A stretch of 64,000 nt of DNA from Hypericibacter sp049323455. Its GTDB lineage: Bacteria > Pseudomonadota > Alphaproteobacteria > Dongiales > Dongiaceae. The stretch lies in contig JBMONF010000028.1 of NCBI GenBank assembly GCA_049323455.1, forward strand, positions 1 through 64,000, given 5' to 3'. A program made the position numbers and the translations under genes. Shown piece by piece: positions 1-8,598 of the stretch (the stretch's first letter is position 1; each line of letters begins with the position of its first letter). The notes below the pieces were generated by a model. It saw only the letters and a program-made list of their open reading frames with translations. It did no database searches and had not been told where the DNA came from.

Positions 1-125
1 GCCCCGCCCGTCTCCGCCAACACCTTCGTGATCGCCGCCGTCAGCGACGTCTTCCCGTGGTCCACGTGACCGATCGTCCCAATGTTGCAGTGCGGCTTCG
101 TCCGCTCGAATTTCGCCTTCGCCAT
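1..125 (-). CDS. tuf: Elongation factor Tu, N-terminal part (cut by window edge)
   Basis: The first 41 codons of EF-Tu, the GTPase that delivers aminoacyl-tRNA to the ribosome. The N-terminus begins MAKAKFERTKPHCNIGTIGH and runs into the G1 P-loop GHVDHGKTS at residues 19-27, which is essentially diagnostic. The gene continues beyond the left edge. It follows tRNA-Tyr and tRNA-Gly on the same strand, the usual proteobacterial tRNA-tuf arrangement that often continues into tRNA-Trp, secE and nusG (not visible here). It is probably co-transcribed with the two tRNAs. Confidence 0.97.
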   Translation of the reverse strand, partial: MAKAKFERTKPHCNIGTIGHVDHGKTSLTAAITKVLAETGG

Positions 126-258
126 CGCTGTCGGTTCCTGCTGACTGAACGCCTTTTTCTTTTCGTTCCCGGCGTCGGCCCTCGGGGCCAGCCGCCCGCT
201 TCTTGCTTCTTTCCGGTCTCGGCCGCCGGCCGGCTCCTCGCGATCACCCTCCGCGGTC

Positions 259-332
<74 letters not shown>

Positions 333-403
333 AAGCCGCCGGTTTCGTTCCTTGCTGCCGATCCTCGAACTTCGCCGCCCGCGCTTGTGGCTGCCGGGGA
401 GGA

Positions 404-489
404 TGGTGGAGGGGGTAGGATTCGAACCTACGTAGGCCGAAGCCAACGGGTTTACAGCCCGTCCCCTTTAGCCACTCGGGCACCCCTCC
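404..489 (-). tRNA. tRNA-Tyr (anticodon GTA)
   Basis: An 86-nt class II tRNA with a long variable arm and encoded CCA. On the minus strand the acceptor GGAGGGG pairs with CCCCTCC, the anticodon loop CTGTAAA carries GTA, and the T-loop is TTCGAAT. It is first in the tRNA-Tyr, tRNA-Gly, tuf order, with a good promoter just upstream. Confidence 0.97.
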
Positions 490-523
490 GCACGCTCCTG
501 CCGGCAGCGCGACGGGGTTGCGA

Positions 524-551
524 ACTATGAGGATTTACAGCAGCTTGTCAA
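524..551 (-). promoter_or_regulatory. Promoter of the tRNA-Tyr/tRNA-Gly/tuf transcript
   Basis: On the minus strand a perfect TTGACA (546-551) is followed after 16 nt by CATAGT (524-529), a 4/6 match to TATAAT. Transcription would start near 517, leaving a leader of about 28 nt before the mature tRNA-Tyr 5' end. It is the only consensus -35 box in the gap between tRNA-Tyr and rlmB. It was found by eye only. Confidence 0.6.
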
Positions 552-657
552 CGTTAAAAACACACAAAAGCGCCCCATCGTCCGTTCCACACCACAGAGG
601 CAACGGTCGAGGGCGGATCCCAGTAGCCGAATTGTTCACTCCAATGTAATCAAGGCC

Positions 658-1524
658 ATGCGCAAAGGCAAGCCACGTTTCCATCAATCCCGCCCCGCTC
701 CTCACCGCACGCCCGAGGCCGGCCGGGAGGCAGCCAAGGTCGACATCCGAGCGGAAAGACCCCTTCGGCCCGGCCGCGGCCCCGCCAGCGGGTTCTGGCT
801 CTATGGCCTACATGCCGTCCGGGCCGCGCTCGCCAATCCGAGACGGCATGTGCACCGGATCGTCGTGGCCGCAGACCTTCATGACGAGCTGTTTCGCGGC
901 CTCGAGCGCCCGGCCGAGGCGAAGCCGCTGCCGGCGGCCGAACGGCTCGACCGCGAGGCGATCGGGCATCTGCTGCCGGCGGGCGCCGTGCATCAAGGTG
1001 TGGCGGCCCGCGTCGAGCCCCTGCCCTATCTGGCGCTCGAGGATCTGACGGCCGCGCTCGATCCGGCCGCTCCGGCGGCGCTCGTCGTGCTCGACCAGGT
1101 CAGCGACCCGCACAATGTCGGCGCGGTGCTGCGCTCGGCCGCCGCCTTCGGCGCGGCCGGCGTGGTCGTGACCGAGCGCCATGCGGCGCCCGAATCGGGC
1201 ACGCTCGCCAAGGCCGCCAGCGGCGCGCTCGACGCCATGCCCCTGTTGCGGGTCGCCAACCTGGCCCGCGCCTTGGATCTGCTGAAAAAGGCGGGCTTCT
1301 GGTGCCTGGGCTTCGCCGCCGATGCGCCGGACAGCCTGGCCACGACCAAGCTGCCGGAGCGCGTGGCGCTGGTGCTGGGTTCCGAGGGGCGTGGCATGCG
1401 CCGGCTCACGCGCGAGGGCTGCGACCTGCTGCTCCACCTGCCGACGCGCGGCCCCATCGATCAGCTCAACGTCTCGAACGCCGCCGCCATCGCGCTTTAC
1501 GAATGGGCGAGGCAACGCGGCTGA
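658..1524 (+). CDS. rlmB: SpoU/TrmH-family 23S rRNA 2'-O-ribose methyltransferase (RlmB type)
   Basis: A 288-residue SAM-dependent methyltransferase expected to 2'-O-methylate G2251 of 23S rRNA. A basic N-terminal tail of about 45 residues precedes the SpoU substrate-binding domain (FWLYGLHAVRAAL). The SPOUT knot domain carries all three family motifs: DPHNVGAVLRSAAAFG, LVLGSEGRGM and LNVSNAAAIALYEWAR. The start at 658 is preceded by AAGG. rlmB divergent from a tRNA-tuf cluster is a common alphaproteobacterial neighbourhood. TrmH or another SpoU paralogue is possible, but the N-terminal domain and context favour RlmB. Confidence 0.9.
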   Translation: MRKGKPRFHQSRPAPHRTPEAGREAAKVDIRAERPLRPGRGPASGFWLYGLHAVRAALANPRRHVHRIVVAADLHDELFRGLERPAEAKPLPAAERLDREAIGHLLPAGAVHQGVAARVEPLPYLALEDLTAALDPAAPAALVVLDQVSDPHNVGAVLRSAAAFGAAGVVVTERHAAPESGTLAKAASGALDAMPLLRVANLARALDLLKKAGFWCLGFAADAPDSLATTKLPERVALVLGSEGRGMRRLTREGCDLLLHLPTRGPIDQLNVSNAAAIALYEWARQRG

Positions 1525-1700
1525 TGCCCCTCGGAACCCGGCCCAGCGCCGACCAGCCTCATGGGGGCGTATGCCCGGATGCGCCTTTTGCTATATGATC
1601 CCGTCCGCGACCGCCGAGGCGGGGGCGCTTCACCGGTAGATTGCGGGGTGGGCTTTGGTCGTCGGCCCACTCGCCACCACCGTTTGGGGGACGGTCCGCC

Positions 1701-2177
1701 ATGACCCGGACTTGCTTCGCCCTTGCCGGCCTTTTCCTGGCTGGCGGCCTGCTTGCAGTGCTGTCCGCCGCCGTGCCTGCCCGGGCCCAGGACCAGATCA
1801 TCGCTCCTGGCGCCAGCAAGGCGCAGATCGACCAGTTCTTTCAAGGCATCGACAGCGACAAGAACGGCGTCATCTCCTACCCGGAGTTTGCGGCCAAGCA
1901 GCAGGCACGCTTCGCCAGCCTCGACACCGACAGGAACGGCAGCCTCTCGCTCGCGGAGTTCACGGCCGAGGCGGCCAGCAACCCCACCAAGCTCGAGCGG
2001 CAGCAGAAGCGGCTCGTGGCACTCGACCAGAACGGCGACGGCAGCTTGACCCCGGCGGAGTTCGAGGCGCCGCGCAAACAGCAGTTCGACGCGATGGATG
2101 CGAACTGCGATGGCCAGGTCTCGGTCGAGGAGTTCGGCGCCACGGTGCGCACCAAGCCGCTGCCGAAGAGCTGTTGA
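1701..2177 (+). CDS. Secreted EF-hand calcium-binding protein, four EF loops
   Basis: A 158-residue protein with an N-terminal signal peptide (hydrophobic core about residues 6-22, AQ-type cleavage near residue 27). Four canonical EF-hand loops follow: DSDKNGVISYPEF, DTDRNGSLSLAEF, DQNGDGSLTPAEF and DANCDGQVSVEEF. Each has acidic residues at positions 1, 3, 5 and 12, so all four should bind Ca2+. The start was placed at the Met before the signal sequence; an in-frame upstream Met at 1641 would add an uncharged non-signal leader. It is probably periplasmic. No partner is evident nearby and the biological role is unknown. Confidence 0.85.
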   Translation: MTRTCFALAGLFLAGGLLAVLSAAVPARAQDQIIAPGASKAQIDQFFQGIDSDKNGVISYPEFAAKQQARFASLDTDRNGSLSLAEFTAEAASNPTKLERQQKRLVALDQNGDGSLTPAEFEAPRKQQFDAMDANCDGQVSVEEFGATVRTKPLPKSC

Positions 2178-2659
2178 GCAAGCGCGCTTGACGGAGGCGT
2201 TAGCGCCGCCCGAGCGATGGCGCTTTCCGGCGGAGCCTCCGGGGAAGCGGGGTCAAGGCCGAAGCCGGGGCCCCGGGCCGGCCGCTCTCCTTGCTGACGG
2301 CTTGCCGCCTGCACCTACCGCGCCCCGGCCTATCCATGGCTGCCGAGGCGGCTCGCGGCCTCGCGGCGTCCGGGTCCATAAGCCTCGGAATATCGTGTAT
2401 TTTCCTGCAACCCGGAGAGAGCGCCCGAGTCGAGACCGGCACACGACGCGATACGAATGGAGCGGCGGCACCCCGCGCCCGACACCGCCCGCAGGTCGGC
2501 ACATCGGTTCCGCAGGCGCAACCGTGGGCCGCCGCCGCCCGCTCCCGCGAAGACAATCCCTTTGGTTGTGGTTTCGAGAAACTCGTCGTACTTGCCCAAC
2601 CAGGAATTCGGCCACCATGATAATGGTTGGAAGGGGCGGCGAAGGATGGTGGGGATCCG
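2178..2659. other. 482-bp gap between the EF-hand gene and the sensor kinase; no gene recognised
   Basis: Open frames here have no recognisable protein similarity and are probably antisense-type artefacts of high GC. An imperfect hairpin at about 2221-2249 (CGCTTTCC against GGGGAAGCG) could terminate the EF-hand transcript but lacks a T-run. The promoter of the downstream kinase must lie here; I could not assign one. Confidence 0.5.
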
Positions 2660-4270
2660 ATGTCGTTGACGTTGCCACGCTCTGACGCGCAGGCGATTGC
2701 CGTCGGCGCCGCAGCCATGCTGTCGCTACCGGCGATTGCGCTGATTCCGAACCGGCTCCTGACCGGGAACCCCGGTGGCTACCTCCCGATCCATTCATTC
2801 CTTGAGATGTTCGCGATCGGGGTCTGCGCGTTGGTGGCGGGCATCGGATGGAGCCCGATCCACGGGGAGCGGGCCGGCCATATGATCGTGCTGTCGACCG
2901 GTTTCCTCGCAGTGGGGCTGCTCGATTTCGCCCACCTGTTGTCTTATGCCGGTATGCCGGATTTCGTCACGCCCTCCGGCGTCGAAAAAGCGATCGACTT
3001 CTGGCTCGCGGCACGGCTGTACGGAGCAGCGACGCTGCTGGTCGTGGCCGTGGCGCCGGCTCGCTGGCCGATAGGGCTCGGATTGCGCTTCGGCGCGCTC
3101 GGCGTCGCGTTGGGCTACACGGCCATAGCCTATATTGCCGTTTTGGGCTTTCAGGAAGCGCTCCCGCACACCTTCATTCCGGGATCGGGCCTGACCTCGG
3201 TCAAGATCGCCGCGGAATATTCGATCATGGGCCTTTATCTCGCCGCGGCGCTGTTCGCCTGGCGCTCGAGGGAGAGCCGTGCCGCTTTCAGTCGGCCGCT
3301 TCTATTGGCGGCCCTGCTGGTGCTGGCCGCGAGCGAAATGGCCTTCACGCTCTACGCGGCGCCTCACGATCTGTTCAATTTCATGGGTCATGTCTACAAG
3401 CTGTTCGGCTTCTATCTGGTCTACCGCATGGTCTTCGTCGATGCGGTCCGCCTGCCCTATCTTCGCCAGATGGCGGCCAGCGAGCGCATCGCCGAGCTCA
3501 ATCGCTCGCTCAAGGAGCGCGTGGTCGATCTCCGGCGCGAGCGCGAGCGTGCGCTCGAGGCCAGCAAGGCGAAGTCGGAATTCCTGGCGAACATGAGCCA
3601 CGAGCTGCGCACGCCGCTGAACGCGATCCTCGGCTATTCCGAGATCATGCACCAACAGATGTTCGGCGAGCTGCCGGCCAGGTACCGCGAGTATTCGGAG
3701 GACATCTTCCGGGCTGCCGGGCACTTGCGGGCCGTGATCGACGACATCCTCGACATGTCCCGGATCGAAGCCGGGCGGCTCAAACTCATGCTCGAAGAAG
3801 GGGATCTCGTGGCGATCGTGCGCGACTGCGTCAGGCTGGTCGATGGGCGCGCGCGCGAAAAGCGTCTGAACCTCGAAATGAGGCTCACGCCCGATGCACC
3901 CCTGACAATGATCGACCACCGTGCCATCGCACAGGTGCTCCTCAACCTCCTTTCGAACGCCATCAAATTCACGCCGCCCGACGGCCATATCCGCGTTGAC
4001 GCTTTCATGGACCGCGACGGACGGATCGCCGTCTCGGTCCGCGATACCGGTATCGGGATTGCGCCGGAAAACGTGGAGCGCGCCTTCGAGCCCTTCTGGC
4101 AGGGCGAAGATGCCTATAGCCGCCGGCACGAAGGCACCGGCCTCGGCCTGTCGATCAGCAAGAAGCTGGTGGAGCTGCATGGCGGGCTTATCGCCATTGA
4201 AAGCCGGCAGGGCGAGGGAACGACCGTTACCTTCAGCCTGCCTGTCGCCCAAGAGGTCAAGGCCGCCTGA
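2660..4270 (+). CDS. MASE3-domain membrane sensor histidine kinase
   Basis: A 536-residue membrane histidine kinase. The N-terminal 250 residues form about seven hydrophobic segments matching the MASE3 sensor type (GFLAVGLLDFAHLLSYAGM and FWLAARLYGAATLLV are typical). A coiled-coil linker follows, then HisKA with H-box NMSHELRTPLNAILGYSE (phospho-His about H314), N-box NLLSNAIKFTP, G1 DTGIGI and G2 GTGLGLSISKKL. The ATG at 2660 was chosen over a TTG at 2627 because GGGG lies just upstream. No response regulator or receiver domain is adjacent, so it is an orphan kinase. The MASE3 ligand is unknown. Confidence 0.9.
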   Translation: MSLTLPRSDAQAIAVGAAAMLSLPAIALIPNRLLTGNPGGYLPIHSFLEMFAIGVCALVAGIGWSPIHGERAGHMIVLSTGFLAVGLLDFAHLLSYAGMPDFVTPSGVEKAIDFWLAARLYGAATLLVVAVAPARWPIGLGLRFGALGVALGYTAIAYIAVLGFQEALPHTFIPGSGLTSVKIAAEYSIMGLYLAAALFAWRSRESRAAFSRPLLLAALLVLAASEMAFTLYAAPHDLFNFMGHVYKLFGFYLVYRMVFVDAVRLPYLRQMAASERIAELNRSLKERVVDLRRERERALEASKAKSEFLANMSHELRTPLNAILGYSEIMHQQMFGELPARYREYSEDIFRAAGHLRAVIDDILDMSRIEAGRLKLMLEEGDLVAIVRDCVRLVDGRAREKRLNLEMRLTPDAPLTMIDHRAIAQVLLNLLSNAIKFTPPDGHIRVDAFMDRDGRIAVSVRDTGIGIAPENVERAFEPFWQGEDAYSRRHEGTGLGLSISKKLVELHGGLIAIESRQGEGTTVTFSLPVAQEVKAA

Positions 4271-4364
4271 CCCCGCCGAGGATCGAGCCGGCCCAACCAT
4301 CGAGTTTGCCCGTGGCCCGGCGCGACAAGACCACCCGTCGAGATCTCTCGCCGCAGCATCAGGC

Positions 4365-4919
4365 TCAAAAGCTCGGCGGCGAGTTGGCCGAGACCACCAC
4401 GCATTCCTCCTCGCCCGGATTGCGGAAGCGGTGCGGCTGACGGCTGTCGAAATAATAGGCGTCGCCCGGCCCCAGCACCTCGCGCCGGTCGCCGACCGTG
4501 ACCTCGAGCCGGCCCTTGACCACCACGCCGCCCTCCTCCGCTTCGTGGCGCAGCATCTGTGGCCCCGTGTCGGCACCGGGCGCGTAGCGTTCATGCAGGA
4601 TCTGCATCGCGCGACCGCCCATGTCGCGACCGACCTGGCGGTAGGAGATGCGCCCGCCCGCCAGCTCCACGAGTTCGTCCGCCCGAAAGAAGATCTGCGG
4701 CGCCAGGCGCGGGGCGCCGGCGAAGAAATCGGCCAGCGAGACCGGCAACCCGTCCAGCACCTTCTTGAGGAGCCCGACCGAAGGGCTGGTCCGATTCTGC
4801 TCGATCAGCGAGATGATCGCATTGGAGACGCCCGCGCGCTTGGCCAGCTCGCGCTGCGACAGCCCTTGCGCTTCCCTGAGCGCCCTGAGGCGCTGCCCCA
4901 AATCGAAGCCTGGCTCCAT
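4365..4919 (-). CDS. XRE-family HTH regulator with C-terminal cupin (PuuR-like)
   Basis: A 184-residue repressor-type protein. Residues 8-60 are a lambda-repressor-like HTH (LRALREAQGLSQRELAKRAG, then VSNAIISLIEQNRTSPSVGLL). The C-terminal half is a cupin barrel (LEVTVGDRREVLGPGDAYYF, then QPHRFRNPG). The arrangement and length match PuuR, the putrescine-utilisation repressor of Enterobacteria, and related regulators of amine catabolism. It is divergent from the omega-aminotransferase gene, with an AT-rich intergenic dyad between them, so local control of that aminotransferase is the simplest inference. The effector is not known. Confidence 0.85.
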   Translation of the reverse strand: MEPGFDLGQRLRALREAQGLSQRELAKRAGVSNAIISLIEQNRTSPSVGLLKKVLDGLPVSLADFFAGAPRLAPQIFFRADELVELAGGRISYRQVGRDMGGRAMQILHERYAPGADTGPQMLRHEAEEGGVVVKGRLEVTVGDRREVLGPGDAYYFDSRQPHRFRNPGEEECVVVSANSPPSF

Positions 4920-4934
4920 CGCTGCACCCCCGGC

Positions 4935-4958
4935 GTTTAATCGATCAATATATTTAAC
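4935..4958. promoter_or_regulatory. AT-rich imperfect dyad, candidate operator of the PuuR-like regulator
   Basis: An unusually AT-rich 24-bp stretch with imperfect two-fold symmetry (GTTTAA at one end, TTTAAC at the other; 8 of 12 positions symmetric). It sits 15 bp before the regulator start, in a 161-bp divergent intergenic region. The position suits autoregulation. The symmetry is modest and could be incidental. Confidence 0.35.
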
Positions 4959-5080
4959 AAAAGCGCAGTCAACATGCCAGCTAAGGCGGCCAACGCCCGC
5001 CCGTTGTTTATTTTCTTAATCGTGGTAGGCTCCGCCGACCTTCCGCGTTGCGCGCATTCCGAACCTGACGAGGCCATGCC

Positions 5081-6421
5081 ATGACGACGCCCGCCGAACA
5101 GGCGACCTTCGACGCTTCCCCGAACAATCTCGAGCATTTCTGGATGCCGTTCACGGCGAACCGGCAGTTCAAGCAGCATCCGCGCCTGCTCGTCGCCGCC
5201 AAGGACATGCATTACCAGTCCCATGACGGCCGCCAGATTCTCGACGGCACGGCGGGCCTCTGGTGCGTCAACGCCGGCCATGGCCGCAAGGAGATCACCG
5301 AAGCGGTGGCGGCCCAGCTCGGCAAGCTCGATTACGCGCCCGCCTTCCAGATGGGCCATCCGGCGGCCTTCCAGCTCGCCAACAAGCTGACCGCGATGCT
5401 GCCCGACTTCGACCACGTCTTCTACACGAACTCCGGCTCCGAATCGGTCGACACCGCGCTCAAGATCGCGCTCGCCTACCAGCGCGCCATCGGCCAGGGT
5501 GCGCGCACGCGCCTGATCGGCCGCGAGCGCGGCTATCACGGTGTGGGCTTCGGCGGCATCTCGGTCGGCGGCATCGTTTCCAACCGCAAGGTGTTCGGGC
5601 CGCTCCTGGCCGGCGTGGACCACCTGCCCCACACCCACGACCTCTCGCGCAACGCCTTCGTGCGCGGCCTGCCGGAGCACGGCGCCGAGCTGGCCGACCA
5701 GCTCGAGCGCATCGTCGGCTTGCACGACGCCTCGACCATCGCGGCCGTGATCGTCGAGCCGGTGGCGGGCTCGACCGGCGTGCTGCTGCCGCCCAAAGGC
5801 TATCTGCAGAAGCTTCGCGCCATCTGCGACAAGTACGGCATCCTCCTGATCTTCGACGAGGTCATCACCGGCTTCGGCCGCCTCGGCGCCTCCTTCGCCA
5901 CCGAATATTTCGGCGTGGTGCCCGACATGATCACCTGCGCCAAGGGCCTCACCAACGGCGTGGTGCCGATGGGCTGCGTGTTCGTGCGCAAGGGCATCTA
6001 CGACGCCTTCATGAATGCGCCCGAGAACACCATCGAGCTGTTCCACGGCTACACCTACTCGGCCCATCCGACCGCTTGCGCGGCGGCGCTGGCCACTCTC
6101 GACATCTACAAGCGCGAGGGTCTGTTCGAGCGCGCGGCCGAGCTGGCGCCCTACTGGGAGGATGCGGTGCATTCGCTCAAGGGCGTCAAGAACGTGATCG
6201 ATCTGCGCAATCTGGGCCTGATCGGCGCGATCGAGCTGGAGCCGCGGCCCGGCAAGCCGACCGCGCGCGCCTTCGACGCCTTCCTGCAGTGCTACGAGAA
6301 GGGCGTGCTGATCCGCACGACCGGCGACATCATCGCCTTGTCGCCGCCGCTGATCTGCCAGAAGACCCATGTCGACCAGATCTTCGACACCCTGGGCGGC
6401 GTGCTGAAGACCTTGAACTGA
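5081..6421 (+). CDS. bauA: Beta-alanine/omega-amino acid:pyruvate aminotransferase
   Basis: A 446-residue class III PLP aminotransferase. It matches the omega-amino acid:pyruvate subgroup, starting with LEHFWMPFTANRQFK and carrying GTAGLWCVNAGHGR. The PLP lysine lies in MITCAKGLTNGV (K288), with DEVITGFGR just before. Expected reaction: beta-alanine (or another omega-amine) plus pyruvate gives malonate semialdehyde plus L-alanine. The preceding PuuR-like repressor and the following alanine dehydrogenase support this. Substrate choice (beta-alanine, putrescine or taurine) cannot be read from sequence alone. Confidence 0.87.
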   Translation: MTTPAEQATFDASPNNLEHFWMPFTANRQFKQHPRLLVAAKDMHYQSHDGRQILDGTAGLWCVNAGHGRKEITEAVAAQLGKLDYAPAFQMGHPAAFQLANKLTAMLPDFDHVFYTNSGSESVDTALKIALAYQRAIGQGARTRLIGRERGYHGVGFGGISVGGIVSNRKVFGPLLAGVDHLPHTHDLSRNAFVRGLPEHGAELADQLERIVGLHDASTIAAVIVEPVAGSTGVLLPPKGYLQKLRAICDKYGILLIFDEVITGFGRLGASFATEYFGVVPDMITCAKGLTNGVVPMGCVFVRKGIYDAFMNAPENTIELFHGYTYSAHPTACAAALATLDIYKREGLFERAAELAPYWEDAVHSLKGVKNVIDLRNLGLIGAIELEPRPGKPTARAFDAFLQCYEKGVLIRTTGDIIALSPPLICQKTHVDQIFDTLGGVLKTLN

Positions 6422-6709
6422 GCGAATCTGCTGCGGGCTCTAGGGCCGGCCTGGCTCCGTTTTTCGGCGCCGGCTGGCCCTAGTCAGCGGTGAAGAGGCG
6501 GGCCTTGATAGGGCTCGGAATTCCGCCCGAACCAAGACAGGGAATCTGCGAGGGAAGAGTTCGGCCAGGCCCGTGCCAGGGAGCTAAAGCGGGCCGGCTG
6601 CCAGATTAGGGCATCGAAGGACGATCGTTCATCGCCGGCCGGGCCTTTCCGCGTGAGCCACGCGAAGCTTCCCGGGCTGGCGATCTGTTTGCAGCATTGG
6701 GAGCAAATC

Positions 6710-7828
6710 ATGCTGGTTGGTGTGCCTAAAGAGATCAAAGTGCACGAGTACCGTGTCGGCCTCGTGCCGGCCGGTGTGCGCGAGCTCGTGCATAACGGCC
6801 ATAAGGTGCTGGTCGAGACCGGTGCGGGAGCCGGCATCGGCTTCGACGACAAGGCTTACAAGGCCGCGGGCGCGCAGATCGCCAAGGACGCGGCCGAGGT
6901 CTTCGCCAAGGCCGAGATGATCGTCAAAGTGAAGGAGCCGCAAGCCCGCGAATGCAAGATGCTGCGCCAGGGCCAGCTGCTCTTCACCTATCTGCATCTC
7001 GCCCCCGATCCCGAGCAGACGCAGGGCCTGATCAAGTCCGGCGCCACCGCCATCGCTTACGAGACCGTCACGGACGAGCGCGGCGGCCTGCCGCTGCTGG
7101 CGCCGATGAGCGAGGTCGCGGGCCGCATGTCGGTTCAGGTCGGCGCCTTCTATCTGCAGAAGGAACCGGGCGGCTCGGGCGTGCTCCTGGGCGGCGTGCC
7201 GGGCGTGTCGCCGGCCAAGGTCGTGATCATCGGCGGCGGGGTCTCGGGCACGCACGCAGCCAAGATGGCGGTGGGGCTGGGCGCCGAGGTCACCATCATC
7301 GACCGCTCGATCGGGCGGCTGCGCCAGCTCGACGATCTCTTCGCCGGCCGCGTGAAGACCGTCTATTCGACCGTGGATGCGATCGAGAGCCACGTGGTCG
7401 AGTCCGACCTCGTGATCGGCGCGGTGCTGGTGCCGGGTGCGGCCGCCCCCAAGCTCGTCACGCGCAAGATGATCAAGCAAATGCGCCAGGGCTCAGTGCT
7501 GGTGGACATCGCCATCGACCAGGGCGGCTGCTTCGAGACGAGCAGGCCCACAACGCATGCCGATCCGACCTTCGTGGTGGACGGCATCGTGCATTACTGC
7601 GTCGCCAACATGCCGGGTGCGGTGGCGCGCACCTCGACCTTCGCGCTCAACAACGCGACCCTGCCCTATACGATCGCGCTCGCGAACAAGGGCTATCGGC
7701 GCGCGCTGGCCGAGGACAAGAACCTGATGAACGGCCTCAACATCCACGAGGGCCAGGTCACCTACAAGGCAGTCGCCACCGCGCTGAAGCTGAAATACAC
7801 GCCGGCCCAGCAGGCGCTGGGGCTCTGA
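6710..7828 (+). CDS. ald: Alanine dehydrogenase
   Basis: A 372-residue NAD-dependent alanine dehydrogenase (L-alanine to pyruvate plus ammonium). The N-terminus MLVGVPKEIKVHEYRVGL is characteristic. Lys and His catalytic residues lie in VKVKEPQ and FTYLHLAPD. The NAD fold VVIIGGGVSGTHAAKMAVG is near residue 170. The length is standard. The start at 6710 has GGGAG eight bases upstream; an upstream in-frame codon at 6653 would add an atypical extension. Following bauA in the same direction, it can recycle the alanine formed by the aminotransferase back to pyruvate. The 288-bp gap suggests its own promoter. Confidence 0.95.
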   Translation: MLVGVPKEIKVHEYRVGLVPAGVRELVHNGHKVLVETGAGAGIGFDDKAYKAAGAQIAKDAAEVFAKAEMIVKVKEPQARECKMLRQGQLLFTYLHLAPDPEQTQGLIKSGATAIAYETVTDERGGLPLLAPMSEVAGRMSVQVGAFYLQKEPGGSGVLLGGVPGVSPAKVVIIGGGVSGTHAAKMAVGLGAEVTIIDRSIGRLRQLDDLFAGRVKTVYSTVDAIESHVVESDLVIGAVLVPGAAAPKLVTRKMIKQMRQGSVLVDIAIDQGGCFETSRPTTHADPTFVVDGIVHYCVANMPGAVARTSTFALNNATLPYTIALANKGYRRALAEDKNLMNGLNIHEGQVTYKAVATALKLKYTPAQQALGL

Positions 7829-7870
7829 GTTCCTATCCGGCCCGCGCCCAGGCGCCGGCTTCACAAAATC

Positions 7871-7908
7871 GAAAGGCCTCGGCGCCGGAAGCGGCGCCGA
7901 GGCCTTTC
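7871..7908. terminator. Perfect 17-bp stem hairpin between convergent genes
   Basis: Arms 7871-7887 and 7892-7908 are perfectly complementary with a 4-nt GAAG loop. The core is AAAGGCCTCGGCGCCG with its reverse complement. It is placed between the ends of ald and the convergent ArsR-rhodanese gene and overlaps the latter's stop codon by two bases. A/T tracts are short on both sides (AAA and TTT), so it could serve as a bidirectional terminator. Confidence 0.75.
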
Positions 7909-8578
7909 AGCTTTGCACGCCGGCCGCGACCGGTAGTCCCGCCGCGCGCCACTCCGGGTAGCCATCCTCGAGCCGGCGGGCCTTGAAACCGCGGGCGCGC
8001 AGTGCCGCAACGGCCTCGTAGGACAGCACGCAATAGGGTCCGCGGCAGTAGGCGACGATCTCCTGGTCGGGGTCGAGCTCGCCGAGCCGTTTCTCGATCT
8101 CGGCGAGCGGGACGTTCACCGCTCCCGGGAGGTGGCCGAGGGCGAACTCGTCCTCGGGCCGGACGTCGAGCACGGTCACGAACCCGGCCTCGAGCCGGTC
8201 CATCAACTCTCTGCGCGAGACGGGCTCGAGGCCGTCACGGTTCTTGAAGTAGCTCAGCACCACGCGCTCGACCTCGGCCGAGTTGCGTTCGGCGATGCGC
8301 CGGAGCGAGGCGAGAAAACCCAGAACGGCGTCGTCCGCCAACCGGTAATAGACGAACTTGCCTTCCCGCCGCGCCGTGACGAGCCCGGCCCGGCGCATCT
8401 GCTGAAGATGCTGGGACGCATTGGCGATCGAGACCCGGACCCGGTCCGCCAGAACCTCGACGTTGCGCTCGCCCTGGCCCAGCTGCTCCAGCAACTCCAG
8501 GCGATGCGGATGGGCCGCCGCCTTCGCGACGGCGGCGAACGCCGCGAACAAGGTCCGTTTGGGGCTCTCGCTTGACAT
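7907..8578 (-). CDS. ArsR-family repressor fused to a rhodanese domain
   Basis: A 223-residue fusion. Residues about 10-95 form an ArsR winged helix (AHPHRLELLEQLGQGERNVE, then SIANASQHLQQMRRAGLV and a wing EGKFVYYRL). Residues about 122-218 are a rhodanese domain with active loop CRGPYC (C178, C183). These are the only two cysteines in the protein; the DNA-binding half has none, unlike BigR/SqrR-type persulfide sensors. I infer that the rhodanese loop senses or receives sulfane sulfur and modulates DNA binding. A 9-bp-arm dyad lies 21 bp upstream of its start, between it and the divergent sterol desaturase gene. Confidence 0.9.
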   Translation of the reverse strand: MSSESPKRTLFAAFAAVAKAAAHPHRLELLEQLGQGERNVEVLADRVRVSIANASQHLQQMRRAGLVTARREGKFVYYRLADDAVLGFLASLRRIAERNSAEVERVVLSYFKNRDGLEPVSRRELMDRLEAGFVTVLDVRPEDEFALGHLPGAVNVPLAEIEKRLGELDPDQEIVAYCRGPYCVLSYEAVAALRARGFKARRLEDGYPEWRAAGLPVAAGVQS

Positions 8579-8598
8579 CCTCAGCCGTTCATTCTTAT

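Noticed and set aside
2221..2249. Hairpin after the EF-hand gene as an intrinsic terminator
   Set aside because: The stem is imperfect and has no T-run, so it is mentioned only within the gap entry.
6440..6483. Inverted repeat CTAGGGCC/GGCCCTAG between bauA and ald
   Set aside because: The arms are 8 bp with an imperfect inner part and no T-run after the stem. It could be a weak terminator of bauA, but the support is too thin to list as a feature.
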